DNA from: Leptolyngbya sp. SIO1E4
GTDB lineage: Bacteria > Cyanobacteriota > Cyanobacteriia > Phormidesmidales > Phormidesmidaceae
Direction of reading: 5' to 3'
Assembly: GCA_010672825.2 (NCBI GenBank)
Contig: JAAHFU020000005.1
Location: 310,001-374,000, forward strand
DNA: 64,000 nucleotides
Shown here: in pieces, positions 28,932 through 38,404 of the stretch
Numbering within the stretch: the first letter of the stretch is position 1
Layout of the letters: every line of letters begins with the position of its first letter
Position numbers and translations under genes: made by a program
Notes under the pieces: generated by a model
Databases searched by the model: none
The model's input: only the letters and a program-made list of their open reading frames with translations
Told to the model about the DNA's origin: nothing

Positions 28932-29924
28932 ATGACCATTACCCTCTCGCAGCGTGACTATTGGGACTTAGTCAATGCCTCGCGATGCACTCATCAGTCC
29001 CTTGCAGTGCAGCCCTTTGAGACGATCATTCCCTATCCAGAGCAGTTAGGCCAAGGGTCCTATCGCTTCATTCAGCTACGAGAAGGCGTTATGCTGCGAA
29101 TTTCACATTTTCAGCTCTATACAGAGGATGTGGAAATTGTTTCGCCCGAGCGATCGCACTCGCTGGAGTATGGATTTTTGCTTTCCGGTAAGATACGCGA
29201 GCAAGCGGTGGTTATGGCAGGTCAATATTTCCTGTGTGGCAGCGGCGTCGCTCCGGCAGAAACTGCCAGAGACTCAGCCGACGAGCCGATTCTAGGTGCT
29301 TTTGTTCACATCGAACCGTCTGTATTAAAAACTTTTTTAGGCGAGACCTTTGATTTTGCCAGCGGGGGGCTGGCGCACCTGATCCGCCCCAGCAACCAAG
29401 TTTATTATCAGCGCTACGGCACCACGACAGCGCCGATGCAGACAGCTCTGCATCAGATGCTCCACTGCCCCTTTGACGGCATTACGAGAAAAGCCTACCT
29501 AGAGAGCAAAGTCTGGGAACTCATGTCGTTGCTGATTGGCCAAGAATTACGGCTGCAAGATGCCGAATCGCTGCCCAACCCGCTAAGGGCGAGCGACATT
29601 GAGCGCATTCACTACGCCAGGGAGATCCTGATACAGCAGTTGGATAATCCTCCATCGCTGCTGGGCTTAGCCCGACAGGTGGGTATCAATGACTACGCCC
29701 TTAAGCAGGGTTTCCGCCAGGTGTTCGGCGAGACCGCTTTTGGCTGTTTACACAGCTACCGGATGGAAAAAGCGCGTCAGCTGCTGATTGAAGGCGAGGT
29801 GAGCGTATCAGAAGCGGCTCATCGGGTTGGATTTGTCAGCCGTGGCTATTTTGCGGCTGCCTTTCGCAAAAAGTTTGGCATTTCTCCTGGCAAATATCGT
29901 CGCCAATCAAAAAACTCCGGTTAG
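28932..29924 (+). CDS. AraC/PchR-like siderophore regulator 1
   Basis: 330 residues. The N-terminal two-thirds is the PchR-like sensing domain (opening MTITLSQRDYWDLVNASRC, core LREGVMLRISHFQL and VSPERSHSLEYGFLLSGKI). The C-terminal ~100 residues hold the two HTH motifs (PSLLGLARQVGINDYALKQG and SVSEAAHRVGFVSRGYFAAA). In PchR-type regulators the N-terminal domain binds the ferric siderophore and the protein then activates the receptor gene next to it. The receptor starts 111 bp downstream with operator-like repeats between. The Fur-like box upstream suggests iron control. First gene of cassette 1. Confidence 0.92.
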   Translation: MTITLSQRDYWDLVNASRCTHQSLAVQPFETIIPYPEQLGQGSYRFIQLREGVMLRISHFQLYTEDVEIVSPERSHSLEYGFLLSGKIREQAVVMAGQYFLCGSGVAPAETARDSADEPILGAFVHIEPSVLKTFLGETFDFASGGLAHLIRPSNQVYYQRYGTTTAPMQTALHQMLHCPFDGITRKAYLESKVWELMSLLIGQELRLQDAESLPNPLRASDIERIHYAREILIQQLDNPPSLLGLARQVGINDYALKQGFRQVFGETAFGCLHSYRMEKARQLLIEGEVSVSEAAHRVGFVSRGYFAAAFRKKFGISPGKYRRQSKNSG

Positions 29925-29941
29925 CGATCAAAAAAACTCCG
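29910..29941 (+). promoter_or_regulatory. Tandem AAAAACTCCG operator of receptor 1
   Basis: Two copies of AAAAACTCCG at 29910-29919 and 29932-29941, 22 bp apart. The first overlaps the last codons of the regulator gene. Direct repeats spaced about two helical turns are the usual AraC-family operator layout. About 95 bp before the receptor ATG. Confidence 0.65.
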
Positions 29942-29959
29942 CGTGGTGATCAGTTTGGG

Positions 29960-29986
29960 CTATCTCAGTGAAATCACCTTTGATAG
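29960..29986 (+). promoter_or_regulatory. Conserved nested hairpin in receptor 1 leader
   Basis: CTATCtcaGTGAaaTCACctttGATAG: the outer arms CTATC/GATAG enclose GTGA/TCAC. The same 27 bases recur at 47872-47898 before receptor 4, in otherwise diverging sequence. Confidence 0.45.
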
Positions 29987-30035
29987 TCTCTTAGTCAAGA
30001 ATTTGTCGCAACAAGAGCGCTACGTGTGAGGAACG

Positions 30036-32663
30036 ATGTTAAATCAATTGCAGTTGCTGCTGGTGGTCAGCAGCGCACTTTCGGTATTGTCTTTATCGGC
30101 GATTGAGGTGAGGGCAGAAGAGGTCAGCAGCGGGGCGATCGCCGCCGACTCGCTAACTGCTCCGGTAGACACAGCCCGTGAGGCGGAGCCGGTGGCGTTA
30201 GACTCGCCAGTGATTTTGGTCGAAACCCTCAATAATGCTGAGTCTGCCGCCAACCCACCCGCCACGACGGTGGAAGAATGGCAGGCGCAAATCGCCCAGT
30301 CGCGGGTCACGATTACGAACGTGCGGGTGGAAGAAACCGAAGCGGGGCTGCAAATTGTGTTGGAAACGGCAGGCGGCGACCTGACCGCGCCCGCGACTCA
30401 GACCGTAGGAGAGGCGCTGATCGCTGAGATTCCCAATGCGGTGCTGGAGTTGCCCGAGGGCGAGGTGTTTGAGCAGTTTGGCCCAGCGGAGGGCATTGCG
30501 CTGGTGAGCGTGACAAATTTGCCCGGTGACCGCGTACAGATTTCGATTACCGGCACGGACGCCGTGCCACAGGCGCAGATCAGCGCCGACGCAGGCACTT
30601 TGGTGCTGAGCGTGGTACCGGGAGTTGCCCAAGCGGTTGATGCCGATGATGACGCGATTCAGGTGGTGGTGACGGGGGAAGAGGACGAGGGGTATAACCC
30701 ATCGAATGCGAGTACGGCGACTCGAACCGATACGCCGCTGCGGGATACTCCTCAATCGATTCAGGTGGTGCCGCGACAGGTGATTGAAGACCAGCAGGCT
30801 CAAAGTCTTCAAGAGGTTACCCGCAACGTTAGCGGTGTCTTTCAAGGAAATACCTTTGGTACTACTTTAAACACATTTATCATTCGCGGGTTCGAGACGG
30901 ATGTTTTTCTCCGAGATGGCTTTCGAGATCCGGCCCGAATATTGAGAGAAACTGCTGATTTGGAGCGAGTCGAAGTCCTCAAAGGACCTGCCTCGGTGCT
31001 GTATGGCACCCTAGAACCTGGGGGCATTATTAATTTAGTCACCAAGCAGCCTTTGGAAGCCCCTTTATACTCGGCAGAATTAACAGTTGGCAGTTTTGGT
31101 TTTGTGGAACCGAGTATTGACTTGGGTGGTCCCTTGAATGAGGATGGAACCGTACTCTACCGCTTGAATGCTCTTTACGAAAGCGGCGGTAATTTTCGCG
31201 ATTTCGACCAGGGAGTTGAGCGGATATTTGTTTCCCCAAGCCTGACCTGGAGAATTAGTGACAACACCGATATTACCTTTAACTTTGACTATCTTAATGA
31301 CGAGCGACCGCTCTACGAAGGAATTCCTGCCATTGGAGATAGCGTCGCCGATATTCCCTTTGACCGTATATTGAACGGACTAGATGATGTTACGAAGACC
31401 GAGTCTTTTGAAGCTGGTTACCTGTTGGAACATCGGTTCAGCGATAACTGGAGACTGCGTAACAACTTCCGCTTCAACTCATTAGATCGCTTTGATGTTT
31501 TTACCAACCCTCGAAGTCTTGATGAGTCAACAGGAATTTTAACTAGAAGATTTAGCGACCTTGAGCGCACAGATAAAATTTATTCCCTGCAAACTAACGT
31601 AGTTGGTGAGTTCTCGACAGGTTCAGTAGAACACACCTTGTTGTTTGGGATTGATCTGTTTCGGGAAACCCTAGACCTTGACAACCGCTTTAGCGAGGAC
31701 GGTGATGCTCCGTCGATTAATATCTTCAATCCAGAGTACGGTCTTGCTTCTCGACCAGAGCGAGACGAGCTTCCAATAAACTTTCTTTTTGAAAATCAAA
31801 CGGATACCCTGGGAATTTATCTGCAAAACCAGATTAAATTAAGCGAACAATGGCAGCTTTTGGCAGGAGGACGTTTTGACATAGTAGACCAAGAATCGGA
31901 TCAAAGCGGTAGTTTTGGTGAAAGTAGCTCACAGCAACAAGAAGAAGCTTTTAGTCCTCGGCTAGGTATCGTCTATCAACCCATCGAACCTTTATCACTC
32001 TACGCTAGCTATGCTCAGTCTTTCGTACCCAACTCCAGCGTGAATGAAGACGGCAACCTACTAGAACCTGAACGAGGTATGCAGTATGAAGTGGGCATCA
32101 GAGGAGAATTCTTTGACGGTAACCTATCTGCAACTTTAGCGGCATTCAATATTAATAAAACCAATATTGCCATTGCCGATCCCGACTTGGAAGGAGTGAG
32201 CCGTCCCATTGGGGAACAGAGAAGTCGGGGTATTGAATTAGACGTGAGGGGAGAAATTCTACCAGGTTGGAGTATCTTTGGTTCTTATGCTTACACCGAT
32301 GCAGAGATCACTGAGGATGACGGTAGTGAACTTGAAGGCAACCGTCCTCGTGGCATACCCGAGCATGCAGCCAGCCTATGGACAACTTACGAAATTCAAG
32401 AAGGGGATTTACAAGGACTGGGCTTTGGTGCCGGAGTATTCTTTGTCGGAGAACGGGAAGGACTTGATGACAACAGCTTTCAATTGACAAGCTATACCCG
32501 CACCGATGCCAGCATCTTCTACCAAAGAAATAACTGGCGAGCAGGACTTAACTTCCAGAATCTCTTCGACATCGATTATATCGAGTCTGCTGATGATGAC
32601 AGGCTCGATATTTACCCTGGGATTCCGTTTACGGTTTTGGCTACCTTTTCAGTAGAGTTTTAA
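30036..32663 (+). CDS. TonB-dependent siderophore receptor 1 (AMIN domain)
   Basis: 875 residues. Signal peptide (1-27, cut at VRA-EE), AMIN domain about 91-196 (TNVRVEETEAGLQIVLETAG, LSVVPG), TonB box about 207-216 (AIQVVVTGEE), plug about 232-345 (TPLRDTPQSIQVVPRQVIED, GPASVLYGTLEPGGIINLVTK), then a 22-strand barrel ending with the terminal Phe (FSVEF) used for outer-membrane assembly. It belongs to the FhuA/FpvA-like siderophore receptor group; the ligand is unknown. AMIN domains bind peptidoglycan or direct localisation and are common in cyanobacterial receptors. GAGGAACG precedes the ATG. Second gene of cassette 1; very similar to receptors 3 and 4. Confidence 0.95.
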   Translation: MLNQLQLLLVVSSALSVLSLSAIEVRAEEVSSGAIAADSLTAPVDTAREAEPVALDSPVILVETLNNAESAANPPATTVEEWQAQIAQSRVTITNVRVEETEAGLQIVLETAGGDLTAPATQTVGEALIAEIPNAVLELPEGEVFEQFGPAEGIALVSVTNLPGDRVQISITGTDAVPQAQISADAGTLVLSVVPGVAQAVDADDDAIQVVVTGEEDEGYNPSNASTATRTDTPLRDTPQSIQVVPRQVIEDQQAQSLQEVTRNVSGVFQGNTFGTTLNTFIIRGFETDVFLRDGFRDPARILRETADLERVEVLKGPASVLYGTLEPGGIINLVTKQPLEAPLYSAELTVGSFGFVEPSIDLGGPLNEDGTVLYRLNALYESGGNFRDFDQGVERIFVSPSLTWRISDNTDITFNFDYLNDERPLYEGIPAIGDSVADIPFDRILNGLDDVTKTESFEAGYLLEHRFSDNWRLRNNFRFNSLDRFDVFTNPRSLDESTGILTRRFSDLERTDKIYSLQTNVVGEFSTGSVEHTLLFGIDLFRETLDLDNRFSEDGDAPSINIFNPEYGLASRPERDELPINFLFENQTDTLGIYLQNQIKLSEQWQLLAGGRFDIVDQESDQSGSFGESSSQQQEEAFSPRLGIVYQPIEPLSLYASYAQSFVPNSSVNEDGNLLEPERGMQYEVGIRGEFFDGNLSATLAAFNINKTNIAIADPDLEGVSRPIGEQRSRGIELDVRGEILPGWSIFGSYAYTDAEITEDDGSELEGNRPRGIPEHAASLWTTYEIQEGDLQGLGFGAGVFFVGEREGLDDNSFQLTSYTRTDASIFYQRNNWRAGLNFQNLFDIDYIESADDDRLDIYPGIPFTVLATFSVEF

Positions 32664-32786
32664 TAAAGGCAGAGGGTAGAAGAGAATGTTGTTCGTTTTC
32701 GTTAACTCTAGTATTTCCTCTGCTCCCTCTGTGTGTGTCTAAGTTACGTTGCTTACTGACGAATAGATTTATTTAGCTGGAGGAGT

Positions 32787-33806
32787 ATGTCACAAATCAA
32801 GAGGGAAGCAGGGGGAGTCCAAAGAAGTCGCAAATGGTTAAGTCGATGTCTATTGCTATTACTCACTTTAGCAACTGTTTCAGCCTGCAACAGTCCCGCA
32901 AATAATCAAAATCAGACAATCAATTCTCAAACAGATATATCAAACTGTAAGGGAGTGCAGCATGCAATAGGAGAAACTTGTGTTCCCATCAATCCTCAGC
33001 GAGTTGTTGTTCTTGCTGGTGGTTTAGACACTGCCCTGTCACTAGGAGTAAAACCTATTGGTAGCACTAATCTTGATACTGATCGATGGTATTACTTAGA
33101 CGATAGACTAAAAGGAATTGAGAGCCTCGGTAATCCTAGTAATCCTAATTTGGAGGCAATTAAGGCTCTGAATCCAGATTTAATTTTGGGGTTTGAGGCG
33201 ACTGACAAAGAAAACTATGTGCTGCTGTCGCAAATCGCGCCAACCGTTATCGTTGAAATACAAGGCAGCGGTGATTGGAAAAAGATGCTGAGCAAGTATG
33301 CAGAGGCTCTAGGCAAGACTGAAAAAGCTGAACAAATAATGATAGATTACCAAGCTCGAATTGAGGAGTTTCAGACGCAGATGGGTGCTCGCCTTCCGCA
33401 AACAGAAGTTTCTATTCTTCACGTCGATCCTGACTTAGAAATCTACCTGGAAGATAGTTTCCCCGCAACTGTAGTAGCAGACGCAGGTTTGCCTCGTCCT
33501 TCTGAACAAACAAACACCGAACGAACATTTATTATGGGTATTAGCAAGGAACTACTCCACAAGGCAGATGGCGATGTCATGTTTGTTTGGACTTCTGGTG
33601 ATAATGAAGAAATTGCTAGAGATTCCCAAACCGTATTGAAACAGCTAAAAGCCGATCCACTCTGGTCAAAACTTAATGCAGTACAGCAAGGTCAAGTTTA
33701 TGATGTTCCTAGCTATTGGATTGGTATGGGTCCCATTGCCGCAAACCTAGTTCTTGACGATCTGTTCAAGCACTTAGTCGATTCACCCTCTCAAGCCGCT
33801 CAATAA
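32787..33806 (+). CDS. FecB-like siderophore-binding lipoprotein 1
   Basis: 339 residues. Lipoprotein signal (WLSRCLLLLLTLATVSAC) with lipidated Cys34. The mature part is a Peripla_BP_2 fold: CKGVQHAIGETCVPINPQRV with a conserved Cys pair (55 and 66), LDTALSLGVKPIG, LEAIKALNPDLILG, LSQIAPTVIV, and the C-terminal DDLFKHLV. It captures ferric siderophore delivered by the receptor and docks on the FecCD permease. A strong ribosome site (GGAGGAG) precedes the ATG. The 123-bp spacer after the receptor gene is almost identical to that of cassette 3, and the protein is almost identical to lipoprotein 3. Confidence 0.93.
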   Translation: MSQIKREAGGVQRSRKWLSRCLLLLLTLATVSACNSPANNQNQTINSQTDISNCKGVQHAIGETCVPINPQRVVVLAGGLDTALSLGVKPIGSTNLDTDRWYYLDDRLKGIESLGNPSNPNLEAIKALNPDLILGFEATDKENYVLLSQIAPTVIVEIQGSGDWKKMLSKYAEALGKTEKAEQIMIDYQARIEEFQTQMGARLPQTEVSILHVDPDLEIYLEDSFPATVVADAGLPRPSEQTNTERTFIMGISKELLHKADGDVMFVWTSGDNEEIARDSQTVLKQLKADPLWSKLNAVQQGQVYDVPSYWIGMGPIAANLVLDDLFKHLVDSPSQAAQ

Positions 33807-33809
33807 CTC

Positions 33810-33966
33810 CAAATCATTTGCTCCCATAACGGTCTCATCGACCTCGAGTTCCCCAGTTTGAATGTCAATCGCCACAATTTCACCGTCATTCCCTGACTCG
33901 ACTCGCTGTCAAATTCCAGACTCATAAAGTTCCTGCCCTCGCTGAGCAAGCGCTTCCTTGCTGTAT
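33810..33966 (-). pseudogene. Relic of a small cyanobacterial hypothetical gene
   Basis: Minus-strand translation reads EALAQRGQELYESGI, a TGA stop, then QRVESGNDGEIVAIDIQTGE followed by LEVDETVMGANDLELL. This matches a small conserved cyanobacterial family (RGQEIYE ... GKIVAIDIETGDYE). It has an internal stop and lacks both ends. The rest of 33807-34141 has no gene, only a direct repeat TTGACTATTCATC (about 33989-34015). Confidence 0.6.
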
Positions 33967-34141
33967 CACCGCTGACGGACTGCTATAGATTGACTATTCA
34001 TCTATTGACTATTCATCTACAGTTTCAACGTGTAGGGCTAAGCAAAAATTCCATACTTGGTATTTTTAGACTGAGAGGAGATACCTTGATTCCCATCACT
34101 CATTAAAGAACTGGCTTAACTTGACTTGTTGTCGGGGGTAG

Positions 34142-34160
34142 TTGAGAATAACTCCCAACT
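34142..34160 (+). promoter_or_regulatory. Degenerate Fur-box-like site before dead regulator
   Basis: TTGAGAATAACTCCCAACT keeps the left half-site but lost the right one. Sits 32 bp before the truncated regulator, at the same place as the intact boxes in other cassettes. Confidence 0.45.
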
Positions 34161-34192
34161 AAAGATCCTCTGACCTGATCGCCACAGCTCCC

Positions 34193-34477
34193 ATGGCCAT
34201 TACATTCTCGCAGCGTGACTATTGGGACTTAGTCCATGCCTCGCGATGCACTCATCAGTCCCCTGCAGCGCAGTCCTTTGAGACGATCATTCCCTGTCCA
34301 GAGCAACTCGGTGAGGGCTACTATCGCTTCATCAACCTCCGCGATGGAGTAGAGCTGCTTATTGGTAACTATCAACTTCACGATGATGTGGTGATGATGA
34401 TGCCAGAGCGATCGCACTCCCTTGAGTATGGATTTCATTTTTCCGGCAAGGTACTCGAACAAGCGGTTGATTATTAA
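34193..34477 (+). pseudogene. Truncated AraC/PchR-like regulator (cassette scar)
   Basis: 94 codons matching the first ~90 residues of the other regulators (SQRDYWDLVHASRCTHQS, PERSHSLEYGFHFSGKV). Homology stops at EQAV, after which a stop is reached and the cassette-junction repeat begins. No HTH domain. The bases just after the break (tgattattaatg..gaggagtt) match the 3' flank of lipoprotein gene 2, so a whole cassette between the regulator's 5' part and its lipoprotein's end seems to have been deleted. Confidence 0.85.
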
Positions 34478-34486
34478 TGCCGAGGA

Positions 34487-34594
34487 GTTCTGTGGAGAGC
34501 CGGTCGGCGGCGTAGGTAATTGCTACCTCACGATGCTGATAAAGCCGGATGGGCTTGACGGGCTGCCCACCCCATTTGAGAATAAATCTCAATT
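34487..34594 (+). repeat. Cassette-junction repeat, copy 2 with Fur-box-like site
   Basis: Diverged copy of 28791-28901. The stem parts persist (GTAGG..CTACC, CCGG..CCGG). It ends with TTGAGAATAAATCTCAATT (34576-34594), the best palindrome among the Fur-like sites, 32 bp before regulator 2. Confidence 0.75.
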
Positions 34595-34626
34595 ATTTGA
34601 TTTGTCTTAGACAGACGATTGATGCC

Positions 34627-35637
34627 ATGACCGTTATTCTTTCACAGAAAGACTACTGTGAGTTAGTGCATCGGACACCGGAAGACGTGCCCAATTCTTC
34701 ATCCCCTGACTTGGATGGTCAGAGGATTGATAAAGTCTGGAAATATCCGCAGCAGTTAGGGCAGGGCTCCACAAGAGAAATTCGACTGCGAGAGGGGATA
34801 GTGCTGGAGATTGCCAACTTTCAACTTCATCAGGATGTGACATTGGAAGTGCCGGAGCGGCGGCATCCTTTGGAGTATGAGTTTTTAGTAGTTCGAGAGT
34901 ATCCGCAGCAGCGAACGGGCTCTAGCTTAGAAGATTACTTCTTTTCGGGGAGCGGCACAGCCGATCGGAAGTTTTGTCAATATCTGGCAGGCACGCAGAT
35001 TCTTGGTGTGAGTTTTCATGTAGAGCCAACGCTGTTTTGTACCTGGATGGGCGATCGCCTAGCGCAATCCCCCCTGTGTATTCAGAACTTAGTTAGAGCA
35101 ACCAATGAGGGACGTTACACCCAGTCTGTTCCGATGACCCTGGCAATGCGAACAACGATACAGCAAATTTTGCAGTGTCCCTATGGCGGGCTAACTCAGC
35201 AAATCTATCTAGAAAGCAAAGTTTGGGAGTTGATGGCTCTGCATATAAAGCAGATGCTGAATACACATCCGGGGGAGCGCTATCCCAATCGCATCAAGCC
35301 AGACGACCTTGAGCGCCTTCACCATGCCACAGAGATTCTCAGGAATCAGCTCAGCGATCCCCCGTCTCTCAACGGTCTGGCCCGTCAGGTTGGACTCAAC
35401 GAATTCACCCTCAAACAGGGATTTCGCAACGTGTTTGGCACAACAGTATTTGGCTGCTTGCATCATTACCGCATGGAACATGCCAGAGAATTACTGGCAG
35501 ACGGAGGGTTCAATGTCAGTGAGGTGGCTCGAAAGGTGGGGTTTACCAATCGCGGCCACTTTGCCGCCGCCTTTCGCAAAAAGTTTGGCACCAACCCCAA
35601 AGTTTATGCCCAAGCTATTCAGCAGCAATCTGAATAA
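34627..35637 (+). CDS. AraC/PchR-like siderophore regulator 2
   Basis: 336 residues from the ATG at 34627, chosen because all paralogues begin M(T/A)(I/V)xxSQxDY there. The sensing domain is more diverged than in regulators 1, 3 and 4 and carries a small insertion (VVREYPQQRTGSSLEDY), as expected if it senses a different ligand. The HTH pair is intact (PSLNGLARQVGLNEFTLKQG and NVSEVARKVGFTNRGHFAAA). First gene of cassette 2; the receptor gene follows 175 bp downstream. Confidence 0.92.
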   Translation: MTVILSQKDYCELVHRTPEDVPNSSSPDLDGQRIDKVWKYPQQLGQGSTREIRLREGIVLEIANFQLHQDVTLEVPERRHPLEYEFLVVREYPQQRTGSSLEDYFFSGSGTADRKFCQYLAGTQILGVSFHVEPTLFCTWMGDRLAQSPLCIQNLVRATNEGRYTQSVPMTLAMRTTIQQILQCPYGGLTQQIYLESKVWELMALHIKQMLNTHPGERYPNRIKPDDLERLHHATEILRNQLSDPPSLNGLARQVGLNEFTLKQGFRNVFGTTVFGCLHHYRMEHARELLADGGFNVSEVARKVGFTNRGHFAAAFRKKFGTNPKVYAQAIQQQSE

Positions 35638-35666
35638 ACATTCCGGTTTTGGATCAGAAAACTCCT
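35636..35666 (+). promoter_or_regulatory. Tandem operator-like repeats of receptor 2
   Basis: AAACATTCCG (35636-35645) and GAAAACTCCT (35657-35666), 21 bp apart, overlapping the end of regulator gene 2. A diverged version of the AAAAACTCCG pair, in line with the diverged regulator. Confidence 0.5.
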
Positions 35667-35812
35667 GCTAAGGATCAAAGCGATCGCCCATGTACCCACT
35701 CTCACCCGTAAGATACTTGAGAATCAATAGCAAGTAGGGATTCAGGGAGATGCACGAAGCAGCCATCTCTTCATCGTTTGCGCCTGAATCTCTACGGTAG
35801 GTGTGGGGAGCA

Positions 35813-38389
35813 ATGATGAATCTATTGCGGCAATCAACTGGGATAACGGGTGTTTTACTCATGCTGGCAGCTTGTCCGGCTTGGGCAGAGGCTGAACCAG
35901 AGCATCGCCCACAGAGAGAAACAACAAAAGCGCCGCGTAGCGAAGTTATAAACCTCGAGGAAACTCAAGAAGCGGCGAGTTCTCTCCCGAGCCAGACGCA
36001 GCAACCGACGACGACCGTAGAGGAATGGCTGGCCCAGATGGAAGTAGCGATCGTCCAGATTACGGGCGTACGACTCGAAGCAACTGAAGTAGGATTGCAG
36101 GTTGTTTTAGAAACCGCTGACGGAGAACTGACTGAGCCCGCCACCACCACATCCGGAAACGCCCTGATTCTAGAAATTCCCAATGCGACGCTGGTGCTGC
36201 CCGATGGCAATGAGCTGCTGGAGTTTGAACCGACTGAGGGCATTGCTCTGGTGCAGGTAACGCAGTTGGCAGATGAGCGAGTGGAGGTTGCTATTACGGG
36301 GACTGATGCGGTGCCTTCGGCGGATATTGCCGCTGGTGCAGCGGGCCTGACGCTGAGCGTGGTGCCGGGACTGACCCAAGCCGTCGAAGAGGAAGATGCT
36401 ATTCAAGTGATAGTGACGGGGGAAGAGGATGAGGGGTACGCGGTGGATGATGCTACGACCGCCACTCGAACCGATACGCCCCTGCGGGATATCCCCCAAT
36501 CCATTCAGGTGATTCCCCAGCAGGTGATTGAAGATCAGCAGGTGATTCAGTTGCGAGATGCGTTGCGTAACTTTAGTGGCGTTCAACAGGGCAATACGGT
36601 TGCGGGTACAGCTGAATTCCCAATTATTCGAGGCTTTCAGCAATTTGACTTCTTTCGAGATGGGTTTAGGGACAATTCAAATATTCGTAGAGATGTTGCC
36701 AATATCGAACAGATTGAACTTCTGAGAGGTCCAGCTTCTGTTCTATTCGGGACGTTAGAGCCAGGTGGAATTATTAACTTAGTCACTAAACAACCTCTGT
36801 CAGAGCCATTTTATGAAGCCAACCTGCGGGGCGGAAACTTTGGCTTTTTCCGACCGACGATTGACCTCTCAGGCCCAGTAAACTCAGAGGAAACGGTGCT
36901 TTATCGACTAAATGCAGCCTATGAGCGCAGCGATGGCTTTCGCGATTTTGATCAAGATATTGAGCGGGCCTTTATCGCACCCGTTATCGCCTTAGAACTG
37001 GGCGATCGCACCGACTTGAGCTTCGACTTTGAATACCTGAGCGACGAGCGCCCCTGGGACCGAGGACTGGTTGCTTTGGGTGAAGAAGTTGCCGATATTC
37101 CGTTTGATCGTGTTTTGGGAGAATTAGATGACCGTGCTGCGACCGATGCCTTGCTGGTTGGATATCACCTGGAGCATCGCTTCAATGAAGATTGGACACT
37201 GCGTAACCGGTTTCGCTTTTCCTTTAATGAACGGTCTCTTCAATTTGCCTCACCTGGCAGACTGGATGAAGACATGGGTTCACTGACGAGAACCTGGTTT
37301 AATATTGAGTCTGAATCAACTATCTACGAGTTGCAGACAAACCTATTAGGAAGTTTTACTACCGGCCCAATTCAGCATAACTTGCTCGTGGGTATTGATT
37401 TGCTGAGAGATACTTTTGACACGACAAATAGAGCCGATACCGCTCCGAGTATTAATATTTTTGACCCGGTATATGGATTTGCTCGGCCAGGTCGAGATGA
37501 ACTGCCTGTGACCTTTACATTGGAAGATAAAACAGATTCTCTAGGCATCTATCTACAAGACCAAATTACCCTGCTCGATAACTTAAAGCTGCTGCTGGGT
37601 GGCCGTTTTGATATTGTTAATAACTCATCAGTCAGTGGAGACGGCACTGAAGAAACTGAATCGCAGCAGCAGGATGAGGCCTTTAGTCCACGAGTCGGCA
37701 TTGTCTATCAGCCGATCGAGCCTTTATCGCTCTATGCCAGTTTTAGCCAATCCTTTGCACCCAATTCCGGCGTTCAAGCAGATGGCTCCCAGCTTGAGCC
37801 AGAGCGCAGCACTCAATATGAAGTTGGAATACGAGGCGAATTTTTTGATGACCGACTGATTGCCAACTTAGCGGCGTACGAAATTACTAAACGAAACGTT
37901 GCTACCACCGATCCAGATGATACAAACTTCAGCATCCCCGTAGGTGAACAGCGTAGCCGAGGGATTGAGCTAGATGTGATTGGCGAGATTCTTCCCGGCT
38001 GGAATGTGGTTGCCTCCTATGCCTACACCGATGCACAAGTCACTGAAGACAACGATTTGCCGGAAGGAAATCAACTGCCTGGTGTGCCTTTCCATGCAGC
38101 TAGCCTGTGGACGAGCTACGAAATTCAGCAGGGTAATTTACAGGGCTTAGGATTTGGCATGGGCTTATTCTACTCAGGAGAACGCCAGGGAGATTTGGCA
38201 AACTCGTTTGAAATACCCGATTACTTACGGACGGACGCAGCGCTCTTTTACCGCCGAGATAACTGGCGAGCCGCTATCAATGTCAGAAACCTGTTTGACG
38301 TGGATTATATCGAAGCCACTCAGCGGAGAACCCGTATTGATCCGGGCGCGCCATTGACGGTGGTTGGCTCATTTTCAATTGAGTTTTGA
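35813..38389 (+). CDS. TonB-dependent siderophore receptor 2 (AMIN domain)
   Basis: 858 residues from the ATG at 35813 (GGGGAG 3-8 bases upstream; a GTG four codons earlier is open). Same order as receptor 1: signal peptide (GVLLMLAACPAWA), AMIN (VQITGVRLEATEVGLQVVLE ... LSVVPG), TonB box (AIQVIVTGEED), plug (TPLRDIPQSIQVIPQQVIED; GPASVLFGTLEPGGIINLVTK), barrel with terminal Phe (FSIEF). The linker after the TonB box differs (GYAVDDATTATRT instead of GYNPSNASTATRT), and the extracellular parts are clearly diverged, so a different siderophore is likely. Only 15 bp separate it from lipoprotein gene 2. Confidence 0.95.
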   Translation: MMNLLRQSTGITGVLLMLAACPAWAEAEPEHRPQRETTKAPRSEVINLEETQEAASSLPSQTQQPTTTVEEWLAQMEVAIVQITGVRLEATEVGLQVVLETADGELTEPATTTSGNALILEIPNATLVLPDGNELLEFEPTEGIALVQVTQLADERVEVAITGTDAVPSADIAAGAAGLTLSVVPGLTQAVEEEDAIQVIVTGEEDEGYAVDDATTATRTDTPLRDIPQSIQVIPQQVIEDQQVIQLRDALRNFSGVQQGNTVAGTAEFPIIRGFQQFDFFRDGFRDNSNIRRDVANIEQIELLRGPASVLFGTLEPGGIINLVTKQPLSEPFYEANLRGGNFGFFRPTIDLSGPVNSEETVLYRLNAAYERSDGFRDFDQDIERAFIAPVIALELGDRTDLSFDFEYLSDERPWDRGLVALGEEVADIPFDRVLGELDDRAATDALLVGYHLEHRFNEDWTLRNRFRFSFNERSLQFASPGRLDEDMGSLTRTWFNIESESTIYELQTNLLGSFTTGPIQHNLLVGIDLLRDTFDTTNRADTAPSINIFDPVYGFARPGRDELPVTFTLEDKTDSLGIYLQDQITLLDNLKLLLGGRFDIVNNSSVSGDGTEETESQQQDEAFSPRVGIVYQPIEPLSLYASFSQSFAPNSGVQADGSQLEPERSTQYEVGIRGEFFDDRLIANLAAYEITKRNVATTDPDDTNFSIPVGEQRSRGIELDVIGEILPGWNVVASYAYTDAQVTEDNDLPEGNQLPGVPFHAASLWTSYEIQQGNLQGLGFGMGLFYSGERQGDLANSFEIPDYLRTDAALFYRRDNWRAAINVRNLFDVDYIEATQRRTRIDPGAPLTVVGSFSIEF

Positions 38390-38404
38390 ATCTAAGCTGG
38401 GTCT

